Assembly: GCA_022841915.1 (NCBI GenBank)
Contig: JALHQN010000003.1
Coordinates: 186,001 to 250,000, forward strand
Length of the DNA stretch: 64,000 bases
Reading direction: 5' to 3'
From: Burkholderiales bacterium
Lineage (GTDB): Bacteria; Pseudomonadota; Gammaproteobacteria; Burkholderiales; WYBJ01
In this document: in pieces, positions 8,144 to 18,889 of the stretch
Numbering within the stretch: the first letter of the stretch is position 1
How the letters are laid out: every line of letters starts with the position of its first letter
The notes under the pieces: generated by a model
Databases searched by the model: none
Seen by the model: the letters and a program-made list of their open reading frames with translations, nothing else
What the model was told of the DNA's origin: nothing
Made by a program: the position numbers and the translations under genes

Positions 8144-9100
8144 TTGAGATCGCACAATGGCGGCGGCGCCGCAAGACGGTGGATGGGGTGGTTGCTCGCC
8201 GGGTGCGCGGGGATCGCGGCACTCGGGCTGCACGCGCAGGACTTCGGCGACACGCCTTATGTGCAGACGCCGGCCAATGTGGTGAAGGCCATGCTGGATA
8301 CGGCCAAGGTGGGGCCGAAGGATTTCGTGATCGACCTGGGCTCGGGCGACGGGCGCATGGTGATCACCGCGGCAAAGGAGTATGGGGCACGCGGCTTCGG
8401 TGTCGACCACGATGCGCGTCTGGTGCGCCTGGCCAACGAGAATGCCGCGAAGGCGGGTGTCGCTGACCGCGCCGTGTTCTACGCACGCGATCTCTACAAG
8501 ACCGACGTGCAGCGCGCGACCGTGATGAGCCTCTACCTCTTGCCGGAGGTGAATCTCATGGTGCGGCCCAAGCTGCTGCGCGAACTGCGTCCGGGCACCC
8601 GGCTGGTATCGCACGATTACGACTTCGGCGAATGGAAGCCCGACGCGCAGTTCACGCTCGATGCGCCCGGCAAGCCCGTGGGGCGTGATCCCATCAGCAA
8701 GGTGTTCTACTGGGTCGTGCCGGCGAACGTTACGGGCGAATGGAAGTTCGTCGTCCGGTCGGGTGGGCAGGCGCAGGAGTTCTCGCTCAAGCTGGCGCAG
8801 AAGTTCCAGTTCGCCGAAGGCACGGTGGAGCGTGCGCAGCATCGTGGCGAGCTGCAGGATGTGAAGCTCGAGGGGCCGCGGCTGACCTTCAAGGCGCGTT
8901 TACCCGATGCCGCTGGCCAGATGATCGCGCATGAATTTTCGGCGCGCGTGGCTGGCGACACCATGGAAGGCACGCTCAAGGCCGAAGGCGCGTCGCGGTC
9001 GACCTCGTGGCGTGCGCGCCGCGTCGGGGGCAAAGTCGCCATCGGCCCGGAGGTCGATCCCGGCCTGGCGCAGCTCAAGGCGGGCAGCGGGGTGCAATGA
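8144..9100 (+). CDS. Exported class I SAM-dependent methyltransferase, paralogue 3
   Basis: A 318-residue paralogue starting at TTG 8144 behind GAGG at 8132-8135, inside the end of the previous gene. The signal peptide ends near GLHA/QDF. Core motifs: PYVQTPANVVKAMLDTAKV, then FVIDLGSGDGRMV, GVDHDARLVRLANENA, LYLLPEVNLMVRPKLL, GTRLVSHDYDFGEW. The C-terminal beta-rich part begins at KVFYWVVPANVTGEW. Its stop overlaps the next start by 4 bp. As with its sisters, the presence of both a signal peptide and an intact SAM motif I is the striking point. Substrate unknown. Confidence 0.75.
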   Translation: MRSHNGGGAARRWMGWLLAGCAGIAALGLHAQDFGDTPYVQTPANVVKAMLDTAKVGPKDFVIDLGSGDGRMVITAAKEYGARGFGVDHDARLVRLANENAAKAGVADRAVFYARDLYKTDVQRATVMSLYLLPEVNLMVRPKLLRELRPGTRLVSHDYDFGEWKPDAQFTLDAPGKPVGRDPISKVFYWVVPANVTGEWKFVVRSGGQAQEFSLKLAQKFQFAEGTVERAQHRGELQDVKLEGPRLTFKARLPDAAGQMIAHEFSARVAGDTMEGTLKAEGASRSTSWRARRVGGKVAIGPEVDPGLAQLKAGSGVQ

Positions 9101-9942
9101 GCGCTTGGCTGCGAAGACGCGCCCTTGTCTGCGCGCATCTTTTCTTCGCCCTCGTCTTGCTCAGTCCGGCGCAGGGTTCCGCGCAGCCGTTCGATGTGCC
9201 TTATGTCCCGACGCCGCAGGTGGTCGTCGACGAAATGCTGCGTCTGGCCAACGTGGGGCCGGATGACTTCGTCATCGATCTGGGCTGTGGCGACGGGCGT
9301 ATTCCGGTGACGGCCGCCGCCTACTTCGGCGCTCGCGCTCTGGGTATCGACATCGATCCGGGCCGGATCGCGGAGAGCCACGCCAATGCCAAGGCGGCTG
9401 GCGTGACCGGACGGGTGGAGTTTCGCCAGGGCAACCTGTTCGATCTGGACATCAGCAAGGCGAGCGTCGTGACGATGTACCTGCTTCCCGACATCAACGA
9501 GAAATTGCGGCCTCGGTTGTTCCAGATGCTGCGACCGGGCACGCGCGTCGTCTCGCACGATTTCTCCATGGGCGAATGGCAGCCCGACCGCGTGCACAGC
9601 GTTCAAAAGCGCATGTATTACTGGGTCATCCCCGCGCAGGTGGGCGGGCGCTGGAAGCTCGACGCCGATCTGCCGGGGGTGGGGGCGCGCAGCTACGAGC
9701 TCGAAGTGCGGCAGAAGTTTCAGCAGATCGAACCGTTCGCGCGCACGGAGAAGCGCAACTTCGCCGTGTGGGAGCCGCGCCTGAACGGCAAGTCGATCAG
9801 CTTCATCATCGTCGACAACGATCTTGCGCATCGTTACGAGGGCACTGTCGAAGGCAAAATCATGCAGGGTGTGGTGCGCACCGGCGCGGGCACCGCGGAG
9901 ACGCAGACGCCCTTCCGGGCGGTGTGGGTCGGCAGCTTATGA
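9097..9942 (+). CDS. Exported class I SAM-dependent methyltransferase, paralogue 4
   Basis: A 281-residue paralogue. ATG 9097 overlaps the preceding stop in an ATGA, so coupling supports this start over upstream in-frame codons. The signal peptide has an RRR n-region and a GSA/QPF site. Core motifs: PYVPTPQVVVDEMLRLANV, then FVIDLGCGDGRIPV (Cys replaces the Ser found in the other four), GIDIDPGRIAESHANA, MYLLPDINEKLRPRLF, TRVVSHDFSMGEW. The C-terminal domain is shorter than in its sisters. A 112-bp gap with a fresh GGGAGAG site separates it from paralogue 5. Confidence 0.75.
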   Translation: MSAWLRRRALVCAHLFFALVLLSPAQGSAQPFDVPYVPTPQVVVDEMLRLANVGPDDFVIDLGCGDGRIPVTAAAYFGARALGIDIDPGRIAESHANAKAAGVTGRVEFRQGNLFDLDISKASVVTMYLLPDINEKLRPRLFQMLRPGTRVVSHDFSMGEWQPDRVHSVQKRMYYWVIPAQVGGRWKLDADLPGVGARSYELEVRQKFQQIEPFARTEKRNFAVWEPRLNGKSISFIIVDNDLAHRYEGTVEGKIMQGVVRTGAGTAETQTPFRAVWVGSL

Positions 9943-10054
9943 CAATTCAAGCGTTTTGCCCGGCACCCCGGCCAGCGAAGCGCGCAGCACCAGGAGGCAG
10001 CGTCGGTCGACGCTGTACGATGCGGGGATCAGCGCAGAAGCGGGAGAGCAGTCG

Positions 10055-10975
10055 ATGAGCAACGCGGGCTTGAAATGGATCGCAGGCTTGATGGCATGGG
10101 GCGCCTTCTGCTCCATGGCACGCGCCCAAGAGGGCGTGGGGGATGTGGTTTATGTGCCCACGCCGCAGATCGTCGTGGATACGATGCTGAAGATGGCCAA
10201 AGTGAGCGCCAGCGACTACATCATCGACCTGGGCTCGGGCGATGGCCGCATCGTCATCACGGCGGCCAAGCAGTTCGGTGCCCGCGGTTTCGGTGTGGAT
10301 CTCGACAAAGTCTTGTTGAAGCGTGCCAACGAGAGCGCTCAGCGCGAAGGCGTGACCGACAAGGTGCACTTCGTCGAGCAGAATCTGTTCGAAACCGATT
10401 TGTCCAAGGCCACCGTCGTGACCAGTTATCTGCTGCCCGAGATGAACGAGCGCCTGCGTCCCAAGCTGCTCGCGCTCAAGCCGGGTACGCGGGTGGTGGC
10501 GCATGACTATCACATGGGCGAATGGCGGGCCGACGACAACGACACGCTGTCGGTGCCGGAGAAGACCGTCGGCAATCCTGGCGTGAGCTATATTTTCCTG
10601 TACTACGTGCCCGCCAACGCGGCCGGCAAGTGGCAGGCCTCGGTGCCGGTCGGTGGCCAGAAGGTCGCACTCGATGTCGAGTTCAGCCAGCGCTTTCAGA
10701 TGTTGAGCGGCAGCGCGAAGATCAACGAGCGCACGGGTCAGATCCAGGGTGCGCGCCTTCGCGGCGAGAGCGTCACATTTTGGATCAACACGGGTACGGG
10801 GCCGTCGGCCGTGCGCCACGAATTCAACGGCAAGGTCGAAGGCGACACTATCACCGGCATCTTGCGTGTGCATGCCGGCAAGAAGGTCGAGCAGGCCCCG
10901 TTCACGGCCAGACGCCTCGCCCCGGGCAAACTCGATTTGAGTGCGGCGCCGGCCCGATTCGCACCCCTGGCCTAA
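10055..10975 (+). CDS. Exported class I SAM-dependent methyltransferase, paralogue 5
   Basis: A 306-residue last member of the array. ATG 10055 follows CGGGAGAGCA and gives a signal peptide ending ARA/QEG, so the longer in-frame upstream extension is rejected. Core motifs: VYVPTPQIVVDTMLKMAKV, then YIIDLGSGDGRIV, GVDLDKVLLKRANESA, SYLLPEMNERLRPKLL, TRVVAHDYHMGEW. The C-terminal domain resembles paralogue 1. An amino-acid permease begins 18 bp downstream, so substrate supply or product uptake may be coupled to it. Family substrate specificity is unknown. Confidence 0.75.
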   Translation: MSNAGLKWIAGLMAWGAFCSMARAQEGVGDVVYVPTPQIVVDTMLKMAKVSASDYIIDLGSGDGRIVITAAKQFGARGFGVDLDKVLLKRANESAQREGVTDKVHFVEQNLFETDLSKATVVTSYLLPEMNERLRPKLLALKPGTRVVAHDYHMGEWRADDNDTLSVPEKTVGNPGVSYIFLYYVPANAAGKWQASVPVGGQKVALDVEFSQRFQMLSGSAKINERTGQIQGARLRGESVTFWINTGTGPSAVRHEFNGKVEGDTITGILRVHAGKKVEQAPFTARRLAPGKLDLSAAPARFAPLA

Positions 10976-10993
10976 CCGGACGGACCTCTCATC

Positions 10994-12343
10994 GTGACTA
11001 GCCAAAGCTCAACTGCCGCTCCGCGCGCAAGCCTGTCGCTGTTCGACGCCTGCGCCATCATTGTCGGTGTCGTCATCGGCGCAGGCATCTTTCGCGCGCC
11101 TTCCATCGTCGCCTCGCAGGTGTCGTCCGAGACGATCTTTCTCATGCTTTGGCTGGCGGGCGGGCTCATTTCGCTCATAGGCGCGCTTTGCTATGCGGAA
11201 CTGGGCAGCTCGCATCCGAACGCGGGGGGTGAATACTTCTTTCTGCGCCGGGCCTACGGCCGCTGGCTCGCGTTCCTGTTCGCCTGGGCACGGATGAGCG
11301 TGGTCCAGACCGGAGCGATCGCGGCGATCGCGTTCGTGTTCGGCGACTACGCCTCTCGACTGTATTCGCTCGGCGAGAACAGTTCGGCCATTTACGCCGC
11401 GCTGTCGGTCATCGTGGTCACGATGCTGAACGTCATCGGGACGACGCAGAGCAAGTGGGTCCAGAATCTGCTGACCGGGGGGCTTGCCATCGCAATCCTG
11501 GCGGTGTGTATCGCCGGGTTGACGAATGCAGCGCCAGCGGCGGCCCCCGTGGCCCCGGTGAGCGCCAGCGGCCTCGGGTTCTCCGGGCTCGCGATCATCT
11601 TCATCATGCTCACCTACGGCGGTTGGAACGAAGCGGCCTACATCACCGCTGAAGTTCAGGACGGCCGGCGCAACATCGTGCGCGCGCTGGTCATCGGCAT
11701 CGTCGTCGTGACCGTACTCTACCTGCTCATGAACTATGCCTATGTCCGGGTTCTCGGTCTCGACGGCATGAAGGCTTCCAAGGCAGTGGCGGCCGATCTG
11801 ATGCAGGCGGCATTCGGCGGCGCCGGCGCGGTTGCGCTCAGCATCATCGTCGTGGCAGCGTCGATCTCTACCCTGAACGCCACCGTGTTCACCGGGGCGC
11901 GCACCAACTACGCGGTCGGACGCGATTACAGCCTGTTCTCCTTCCTGGGGCGCTGGAACGAGAAGTCCAATACGCCGGTGCGCGGACTGCTATGGCAGGG
12001 TGCGATTTCGCTCGGGCTGGTGTATCTCGCTTCGTTCACCAAGGATGGGTTCGAGACCCTGGTCGCGTATACGGCGCCCGCGTTCTGGCTGTTTTTCCTG
12101 TTGACCGGGATTTCGCTGTTTTTGCTGCGGCGGCAACCCCCCACGGCTCCCAATCCGTTCCGCGTGCCTTTGTTCCCGCTGACGCCCATCCTCTTCTGCG
12201 CGATGTGCGCGTACATGCTGTATTCGAGCGTGGGCTACGCGCTGTCGCTCGATTCGGGCAGCATCGGCGCACAGCTGGGCATCGGGGTGCTGCTGCTCGG
12301 CATTCCTCTGCTGTGGTTCAACCGGCGCTCGGCAGCCGTGTAG
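10994..12343 (+). CDS. APC superfamily amino-acid permease
   Basis: A 449-residue protein with about 12 hydrophobic segments. It has the first-helix APC signature IIVGVVIGAGIFRAP (residues about 16-30), with the broken GAGIF helix that binds the amino-acid backbone, and the helix 2-3 block SLIGALCYAELGSSHPNAGGEYFFLRRAYG. Starts at GTG 10994, 18 bp after methyltransferase paralogue 5, probably co-transcribed. Predicted inner-membrane symporter or exchanger for an amino acid or amine. Polyamine or amino-acid derivatives would fit the spermidine-synthase-like neighbour, but this is inference only. Confidence 0.85.
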   Translation: MTSQSSTAAPRASLSLFDACAIIVGVVIGAGIFRAPSIVASQVSSETIFLMLWLAGGLISLIGALCYAELGSSHPNAGGEYFFLRRAYGRWLAFLFAWARMSVVQTGAIAAIAFVFGDYASRLYSLGENSSAIYAALSVIVVTMLNVIGTTQSKWVQNLLTGGLAIAILAVCIAGLTNAAPAAAPVAPVSASGLGFSGLAIIFIMLTYGGWNEAAYITAEVQDGRRNIVRALVIGIVVVTVLYLLMNYAYVRVLGLDGMKASKAVAADLMQAAFGGAGAVALSIIVVAASISTLNATVFTGARTNYAVGRDYSLFSFLGRWNEKSNTPVRGLLWQGAISLGLVYLASFTKDGFETLVAYTAPAFWLFFLLTGISLFLLRRQPPTAPNPFRVPLFPLTPILFCAMCAYMLYSSVGYALSLDSGSIGAQLGIGVLLLGIPLLWFNRRSAAV

Positions 12344-12403
12344 GGTGCTGCAGCTAGGGATCGTCCATGCGTAGCCGCCGCTGACGCATCCAGGGCGATC
12401 CCG

Positions 12404-12432
12404 GGGCCTCTCCCTTTTTCTGTGGGAGGCCC
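12404..12432 (+). terminator. Possible terminator hairpin after the permease
   Basis: GGGCCTC-T-CCC pairs with GGGAGGCCC with one bulged T; the loop contains TTTTT. There is no 3' T-run, so it may be a weak or Rho-assisted terminator, or simply a structured part of the htpG upstream region. Confidence 0.35.
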
Positions 12433-12501
12433 GCCAACTGCCTTGAAATTCGCTGCCCGGGCCTCATGTAAGCTCGGTCGTTCGCGGAGGATCCACAAGC
12501 C

Positions 12502-14433
<1,932 letters not shown>

Positions 14434-14483
14434 CGCGAGGCCGCATGATGACGCGGTCGGCGGGAGTGAGGCGAGTCCTTGCC

Positions 14484-14511
14484 CCGCCGTGATGCTTGCG
14501 GTTCACGGCGG
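14484..14511. terminator. Hairpin between convergent genes
   Basis: Perfect 9-bp stem CCGCCGTGA/TCACGGCGG with a 10-nt loop, located between the htpG stop and the stop of the minus-strand gene at 14548. The position fits a bidirectional terminator, although neither side has a long T-run. Confidence 0.45.
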
Positions 14512-14547
14512 CACCCGTTGTAACGGCGGGCTCGATCGTGGACCCAT

Positions 14548-15348
14548 TCAGCGCCGGGTCAGCACCGCATCGGCGCCCAGCCGGTGCTCCAAGCAAGCGA
14601 AGTAGCCGAGTTTGTCGCCCGTGCAGGGCTGGAAAGTTCGGTTGCGGGCTTCGCAGTGAGCGCGCGCGCGTCCCTGCAGTTTTCCGCAATCCGCCACGAG
14701 CGGATCAGGGGCGCGGCTCATGAGGCTGCGCAGGCAGACCTCGGGGTCGGGGTACTTCTCCCGGTTCCTGCACTCGACGATGGCCGTGTTGCGGTGGACG
14801 CACAGAGGCTGGTCGGCGGGGGTGTATCCGGTGCATACCAAAGTTTGCGGGTGTGCAACGACTCGGCTCGGCGGCGTTGCTCTCTTGGCCGCTGCCTCGA
14901 CGCAGGTTCTGAGCGCTTCTCCCGTCTTGCCTTCACACGTGTCCGACACCGGCGCTACAGGTGCAGGGGCTGCGTGGCGATCCGCCACCGCCGCCGAAGG
15001 CGACAGGCGTCCGCCGGCAGCCAGGCAGCGGCGCAGCGCATCACCGGTTCGACCGGTGCAATCTTCGGTCGGGGTGGGCGAGGTGGTGCGCGCCGCGCGC
15101 TCGGGAACCGTTGGGGCAGGTGTGTTCGCGCTCTTCGCAGCCTGAGGTTCGCGCGCCGGTCGGGTGCCGGCGTCGGCCGATCCCCGCGCGGACGCCTCGA
15201 TGCAGCGAAGAAGCTCGGTGCCCGACTTGTGCTCGCAGATGTCGCGTTCGGACGCGAAGGTCGGTGCTGTCATCAGCAGCGCCCACGCGGCGAGACCCAT
15301 CGACGCCTGCCATAGCCTCGGTGCCGAGCGCGTTCGAGTAAGGTTCAA
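14548..15348 (-). CDS. Exported Cys-motif repeat protein, function unknown
   Basis: A 266-residue protein with a signal peptide (RLWQASMGLAAWALLMTAPTFASE). Three degenerate repeats of the form C-x-(G/H)-(K/R)-(T/S)-G-x-x-L-(L/R)-x-C-(I/L/V) follow: CEHKSGTELLRCIEA, CTGRTGDALRRCLAA and CEGKTGEALRTCVEA, separated by Pro/Ala/Thr-rich linkers. The C-terminal 90 residues carry at least eight more cysteines. The paired cysteines suggest disulfide-linked helical hairpins in the periplasm. It is convergent with htpG. I do not recognise the family. Confidence 0.6.
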   Translation of the reverse strand: MNLTRTRSAPRLWQASMGLAAWALLMTAPTFASERDICEHKSGTELLRCIEASARGSADAGTRPAREPQAAKSANTPAPTVPERAARTTSPTPTEDCTGRTGDALRRCLAAGGRLSPSAAVADRHAAPAPVAPVSDTCEGKTGEALRTCVEAAAKRATPPSRVVAHPQTLVCTGYTPADQPLCVHRNTAIVECRNREKYPDPEVCLRSLMSRAPDPLVADCGKLQGRARAHCEARNRTFQPCTGDKLGYFACLEHRLGADAVLTRR

Positions 15349-15642
15349 GAAACTGTCTTCCTTGGTCGTTGTAGAGAGCCGTCCCAGTCAGTATAGGTGG
15401 CCGAGCGTGCGGCGCAAGTTTGGAATACAGCAAGTGCAGGACTGCATGGCTGCTCGTCGCGCAGCCGTTGCAGCGCGCTCACCGGGTGGGCAGGCATCGA
15501 ATGCTCCCCTATCTCAACGACGATTCTGCAGGCAGGTACGTGAGCGCTGGGTCGCCTGCCGGTTCTCCGGTCCGCCGCGCTGGGCGCCCGGTCAAGGCAC
15601 TTCGCGGGCAGGCGCCCGATGCACGACGGTCGGGAAGTTCGT

Positions 15643-17268
15643 ATGGATCTGAATCGAAAGCGCGTCTTGGTGGTGGACGACCACCCCGGCATGCTCAACT
15701 CGCTCCGTCGCGCGCTTGAAGTTTGCGGGATCAGCGGCTGCCATGCGGTGCGCAATGCGCATGAAGCGGTCGCTCGATTGCGCAACATGCGCTACGACAT
15801 CGTGTTGGCCGACTTCGACCTCGGACCCGGTCCCGACGGTCAGCAACTGCTGGAGCATTGCAGGACGGAGAATCTTCTGGTGCCTTCGGCGATCTTCGTC
15901 ATGGTGACGTCCGAACGCAGCTACGACCGCGTGATGTCGGCCGCAGAGAACGCGCCGGACGATTATCTCGTCAAGCCGTTCACCGAAGAGACCTTGCGTT
16001 TGCGCCTGGTGCGCGCTTTGGAGCGCAGCCGCGCGTTGTCGTCCGTGCGCGAACTGCGGGCCAAAGGTCGGCATGAAGAGCTGGTGCAAGCCTGCGACAG
16101 CCTGAGCGCGAGCGAGCCCAAGCTCGCGCTGGAACTGTCGCGGATTAAGGGCGACGCCCTGCTGGCTCTCGAGCGCTATACCCAAGCCCGTGCGGTGTTC
16201 GCACAAGTCGTTCAGGCGCGCGCTTTGCCTTGGGCACGATTGGGCGTCGCACGGGCTCAAGCCGGCCTGGGTGAAGTCGAGCAGGCACGGGTCGCCTTGA
16301 CCGAACTGCTGGCCGATGCGCCCGAGTTTCTCGCCGCCTACGATTTCCTCTCGGAACTGCACAACCGCGGCCATAACGACGAAGACGCCAAAGCGGTGCT
16401 CAAGATGGCTATCGAGGTCTCGCCCAACTCCTTGCGTCGTCACAAGGCCGTCGGGGAGATCGCTCTGAGGAGCAACGACCTCGAGACGGCAGAGTCGGCC
16501 TTCAGCACCTTGGTGCGCAAGAGCCGGCACGCCTTCGTGCGCTCTCCCGAAGATCACTTGAAGCTCTCGCGCATCTATCTGCAGCGCGAGAAGTTTGCGG
16601 AAGCGCTCGACACGGTGGCTGAGGTGAAGAAGACGTTTCCCGACTGGCCGGTGGTGAAGACGTCCGCGTGCGCCGTGGAGAGCCTGATACACAGCAAGGC
16701 GCAGAACCCGCGCGACGCGCGCAGGTCGCTCGACGAGGCGCTCGAAGCCGCCAAGATCAGCGGCGGCGCCACGGCCCTGAATGCCGAGAGCGCTCTGGAG
16801 CTTGCGCAGGCCTGCTATCGCCAGAACCGGGAACACGAAGCCGCGGAACTGGTGCAGCAGGTGGTCTCGAACAATCACGACGATGCCAGACTGCTTGCCG
16901 ACGTGGGGAAGATGTACGTTCTGCTCGATCGCGCCGAGCAGGGGCAGACCCTCATCGATCGCTGTGTCAACAATGCAGTCAGCATCAACAACGAAGGCGT
17001 CTCTCGTGCCAAGAGCGGCGATCTGGAAGGAGCGATCGAGTTGCTGGAAGAGGCGGCCAAGGCCATGCCGGATAACGCGCATATCGTCATGAATGCGGCG
17101 CACTCGCTGATCGCCCACATGCACCTGCACGGCCTGCAGGCGGACAAGCAGGCGAGGGTGAGCGCCTATCTGGATCGGGTGGGCGATCGCAGCCCGACCC
17201 ATCCGAAGTACCTGCAGGTATCGGCGCTTTACCAAAAGCTGCTGCAGAAGTACAAGGTGGCGGCATGA
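15643..17268 (+). CDS. Response regulator with TPR effector domain
   Basis: A 541-residue protein. An N-terminal receiver domain (residues about 1-125: RVLVVDDHPGML, IVLADFDLGPGPDG with the phospho-acceptor Asp, switch T in MVTS, and KPF lysine) is followed by about 400 residues of helical TPR-like repeats (for example WARLGVARAQAGLGEVEQAR and AVLKMAIEVSPNSLRRHKAV). There is no DNA-binding or GGDEF/EAL output, so output is likely protein-protein interaction. ATG 15643 is preferred over 15619 because it directly precedes the receiver strand. Its stop overlaps the next gene by 4 bp, so the pair probably forms one signalling unit. Confidence 0.8.
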   Translation: MDLNRKRVLVVDDHPGMLNSLRRALEVCGISGCHAVRNAHEAVARLRNMRYDIVLADFDLGPGPDGQQLLEHCRTENLLVPSAIFVMVTSERSYDRVMSAAENAPDDYLVKPFTEETLRLRLVRALERSRALSSVRELRAKGRHEELVQACDSLSASEPKLALELSRIKGDALLALERYTQARAVFAQVVQARALPWARLGVARAQAGLGEVEQARVALTELLADAPEFLAAYDFLSELHNRGHNDEDAKAVLKMAIEVSPNSLRRHKAVGEIALRSNDLETAESAFSTLVRKSRHAFVRSPEDHLKLSRIYLQREKFAEALDTVAEVKKTFPDWPVVKTSACAVESLIHSKAQNPRDARRSLDEALEAAKISGGATALNAESALELAQACYRQNREHEAAELVQQVVSNNHDDARLLADVGKMYVLLDRAEQGQTLIDRCVNNAVSINNEGVSRAKSGDLEGAIELLEEAAKAMPDNAHIVMNAAHSLIAHMHLHGLQADKQARVSAYLDRVGDRSPTHPKYLQVSALYQKLLQKYKVAA

Positions 17269-17927
17269 TGGTGATGGCCGCGGAGAGCGGCTCTGCGCGC
17301 GCACTGATCGATTCGAACGCGCGCGAAGCCGCCGATCTGGTCGGAGAACTGATGCTCCTGCTCGATCGGATGGAAGGTGCCCCTGCCGGGCTCGCCAGCG
17401 CGCGCATGCTGACGCGCCGCCTTTCCGATAGGCTCGCCCAGGCCAACACGCTCGAGCGCATCACCACCCACGGCGGATACCATCCGGATGGCTGGTCGCC
17501 GATCGAGATCGTCGAGGAACTGGAACACGAGGCGGTCTCGCTGGCCGGAGAACGCATCGATGTGCGTGTCGTCGCGCCCGATCTGGTGCCGCAATGCTGG
17601 TTCTTCGATCGTGAACTCGTCACCATGGCACTCGCCGGCGCGCTGCATAACGCATTGCTGCATGCGGTCGACGCGATCAGCCTCGAATTCGGCATGCAAG
17701 AGGGATATCTCGGATTCAGCATCGTCGACGACTCGGGAGCCTTCCCCGCCGAGCTGCTGACGGATCAGGCTCGCTTCGAGCGCGGGGAGTGCAACGGCAA
17801 TGCACTGAGCGTTCATTTCGCCCGCGCGATTGCGTCGCTGCATGTCACTCAGGAAAGGCGAGGCAAGGTGGAGCTCTCGAACCGACCGGTGGGCGCCGGC
17901 ACGCGCTTCACGCTCTGGTTGCCTTGA
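17265..17927 (+). CDS. Orphan GHKL-ATPase (histidine-kinase-like) protein
   Basis: A 220-residue protein starting at an ATGA overlap with the REC-TPR gene. The C-terminal half looks like a HATPase_c domain: N-box LAGALHNALLHAVD, a G1-like VDDSGAFP, and a final GAGTRFTLWLP. The N-terminal half has helices that could mimic a dimerisation domain (ADLVGELMLLLDRMEG), but I see no convincing H-box phospho-histidine and no sensor or transmembrane region. It may be a kinase fed by another sensor, or a phosphatase/ATPase partner of the adjacent receiver. The ATP-lid G2 is degenerate, so activity is uncertain. Confidence 0.65.
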   Translation: MMVMAAESGSARALIDSNAREAADLVGELMLLLDRMEGAPAGLASARMLTRRLSDRLAQANTLERITTHGGYHPDGWSPIEIVEELEHEAVSLAGERIDVRVVAPDLVPQCWFFDRELVTMALAGALHNALLHAVDAISLEFGMQEGYLGFSIVDDSGAFPAELLTDQARFERGECNGNALSVHFARAIASLHVTQERRGKVELSNRPVGAGTRFTLWLP

Positions 17928-17946
17928 CGTTGCATCCGACCTCGGC

Positions 17947-18744
17947 TCAAGCCCAGCGCGGGGGACGTTTGTCGCAGAACGCCTGGAGGCCTTCTTCGGC
18001 CTCGGCGCTCAAGACCTGACGGGTGAGCAGTTCGGCCGCTTCCTTGTAGGCTTCTGCCATGTCCATGCTGCTTTGACGATAGAAGAAGCGTTTGCCGCTC
18101 GCGAGGGCGAGCGGCGGTTTCGCCAGCAGCGTGGCACACAGCGCATCGACTGCCGAATCCAGATCGGCTGGCGCCACGACCTTGTTCACCAGCCCCCAGC
18201 GCAGCGCCGTCTGCGCATCGATGAATTCACCCGTCAGCAGCATCTCGAGCGCGTGCTTGCGACCGAGCGTGCGCGAAAGCGGCACGGCCGGGGTCGCGCA
18301 GAACAAGCCGTAATCGATGCCGGAGGTAGCAAAGCGCGCTTGACTCGATGCGACGGCCAGATCGCAGGCCGCGACCAGCTGGCAGCCGGCCGCCGTGGCA
18401 AGGCCGTGTACGCGGGCAATGACCGGCTGCGGCATTCGGACAAGTGAGAGCATCATGTCGCTGCATTGCCGAAACAATGCTTCGACGAATGCCTGCGTGC
18501 GTTGGGCCTGCATCTCCTTCAGGTCGTGCCCGGGACAGAAGGCCTTGCCTCGCGCGCCGATCACGACCACGCGGATGCTCGGTGTGCCGGCGATGCTGGT
18601 CAGCACGTCGGCGAGCTGCTCGATCATCGCCATGGATAGCGCATTGAACTGATCGGCTCGGTTAAGCATGACGTGCGCGACGCCGGAACGGTCCTCGCGC
18701 AGAACCAAGGCGTCGGCAGGGTCGTGGACGGTCGTGTCGGGCAT
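17947..18744 (-). CDS. Enoyl-CoA hydratase/isomerase family protein (ECHDC3-like)
   Basis: A 265-residue crotonase fold: FNALSMAMIEQL, oxyanion-hole segment GKAFCPGHDLKEM, HGLATAAGCQLVAACDLAVAS, and the C-terminal GLVNKVV. In classical hydratases the second oxyanion block has C-E-L; here it reads C-Q-L. The second catalytic Glu region reads GLFCATPAVPLSR, as in the ECHDC3 subgroup. Both usual catalytic glutamates therefore appear absent, and true hydratase activity is doubtful. It may act as an isomerase, hydrolase or thioesterase on acyl-CoA. Monocistronic and convergent with the HATPase gene. Confidence 0.8.
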   Translation of the reverse strand: MPDTTVHDPADALVLREDRSGVAHVMLNRADQFNALSMAMIEQLADVLTSIAGTPSIRVVVIGARGKAFCPGHDLKEMQAQRTQAFVEALFRQCSDMMLSLVRMPQPVIARVHGLATAAGCQLVAACDLAVASSQARFATSGIDYGLFCATPAVPLSRTLGRKHALEMLLTGEFIDAQTALRWGLVNKVVAPADLDSAVDALCATLLAKPPLALASGKRFFYRQSSMDMAEAYKEAAELLTRQVLSAEAEEGLQAFCDKRPPRWA

Positions 18745-18889
18745 CGTGGTTCCGAAGTCGAGCGAGGGTAGTGCATTGTAGTCGCTTGTCGACGACCCTC
18801 TCGCGATCTACTTCATTCAAGGGTGGCCGCGGCGGCGCCGTTATGGCCTGCTGGAGGCGCTCGGCGCGCCTGGGTGGTTGGCGGCACGC

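Noticed and set aside
15592-17304. 570-codon open frame on the minus strand
   Set aside because: Antisense to the REC-TPR gene, His/Arg/Gln-rich with no domain; typical shadow in high-GC DNA.
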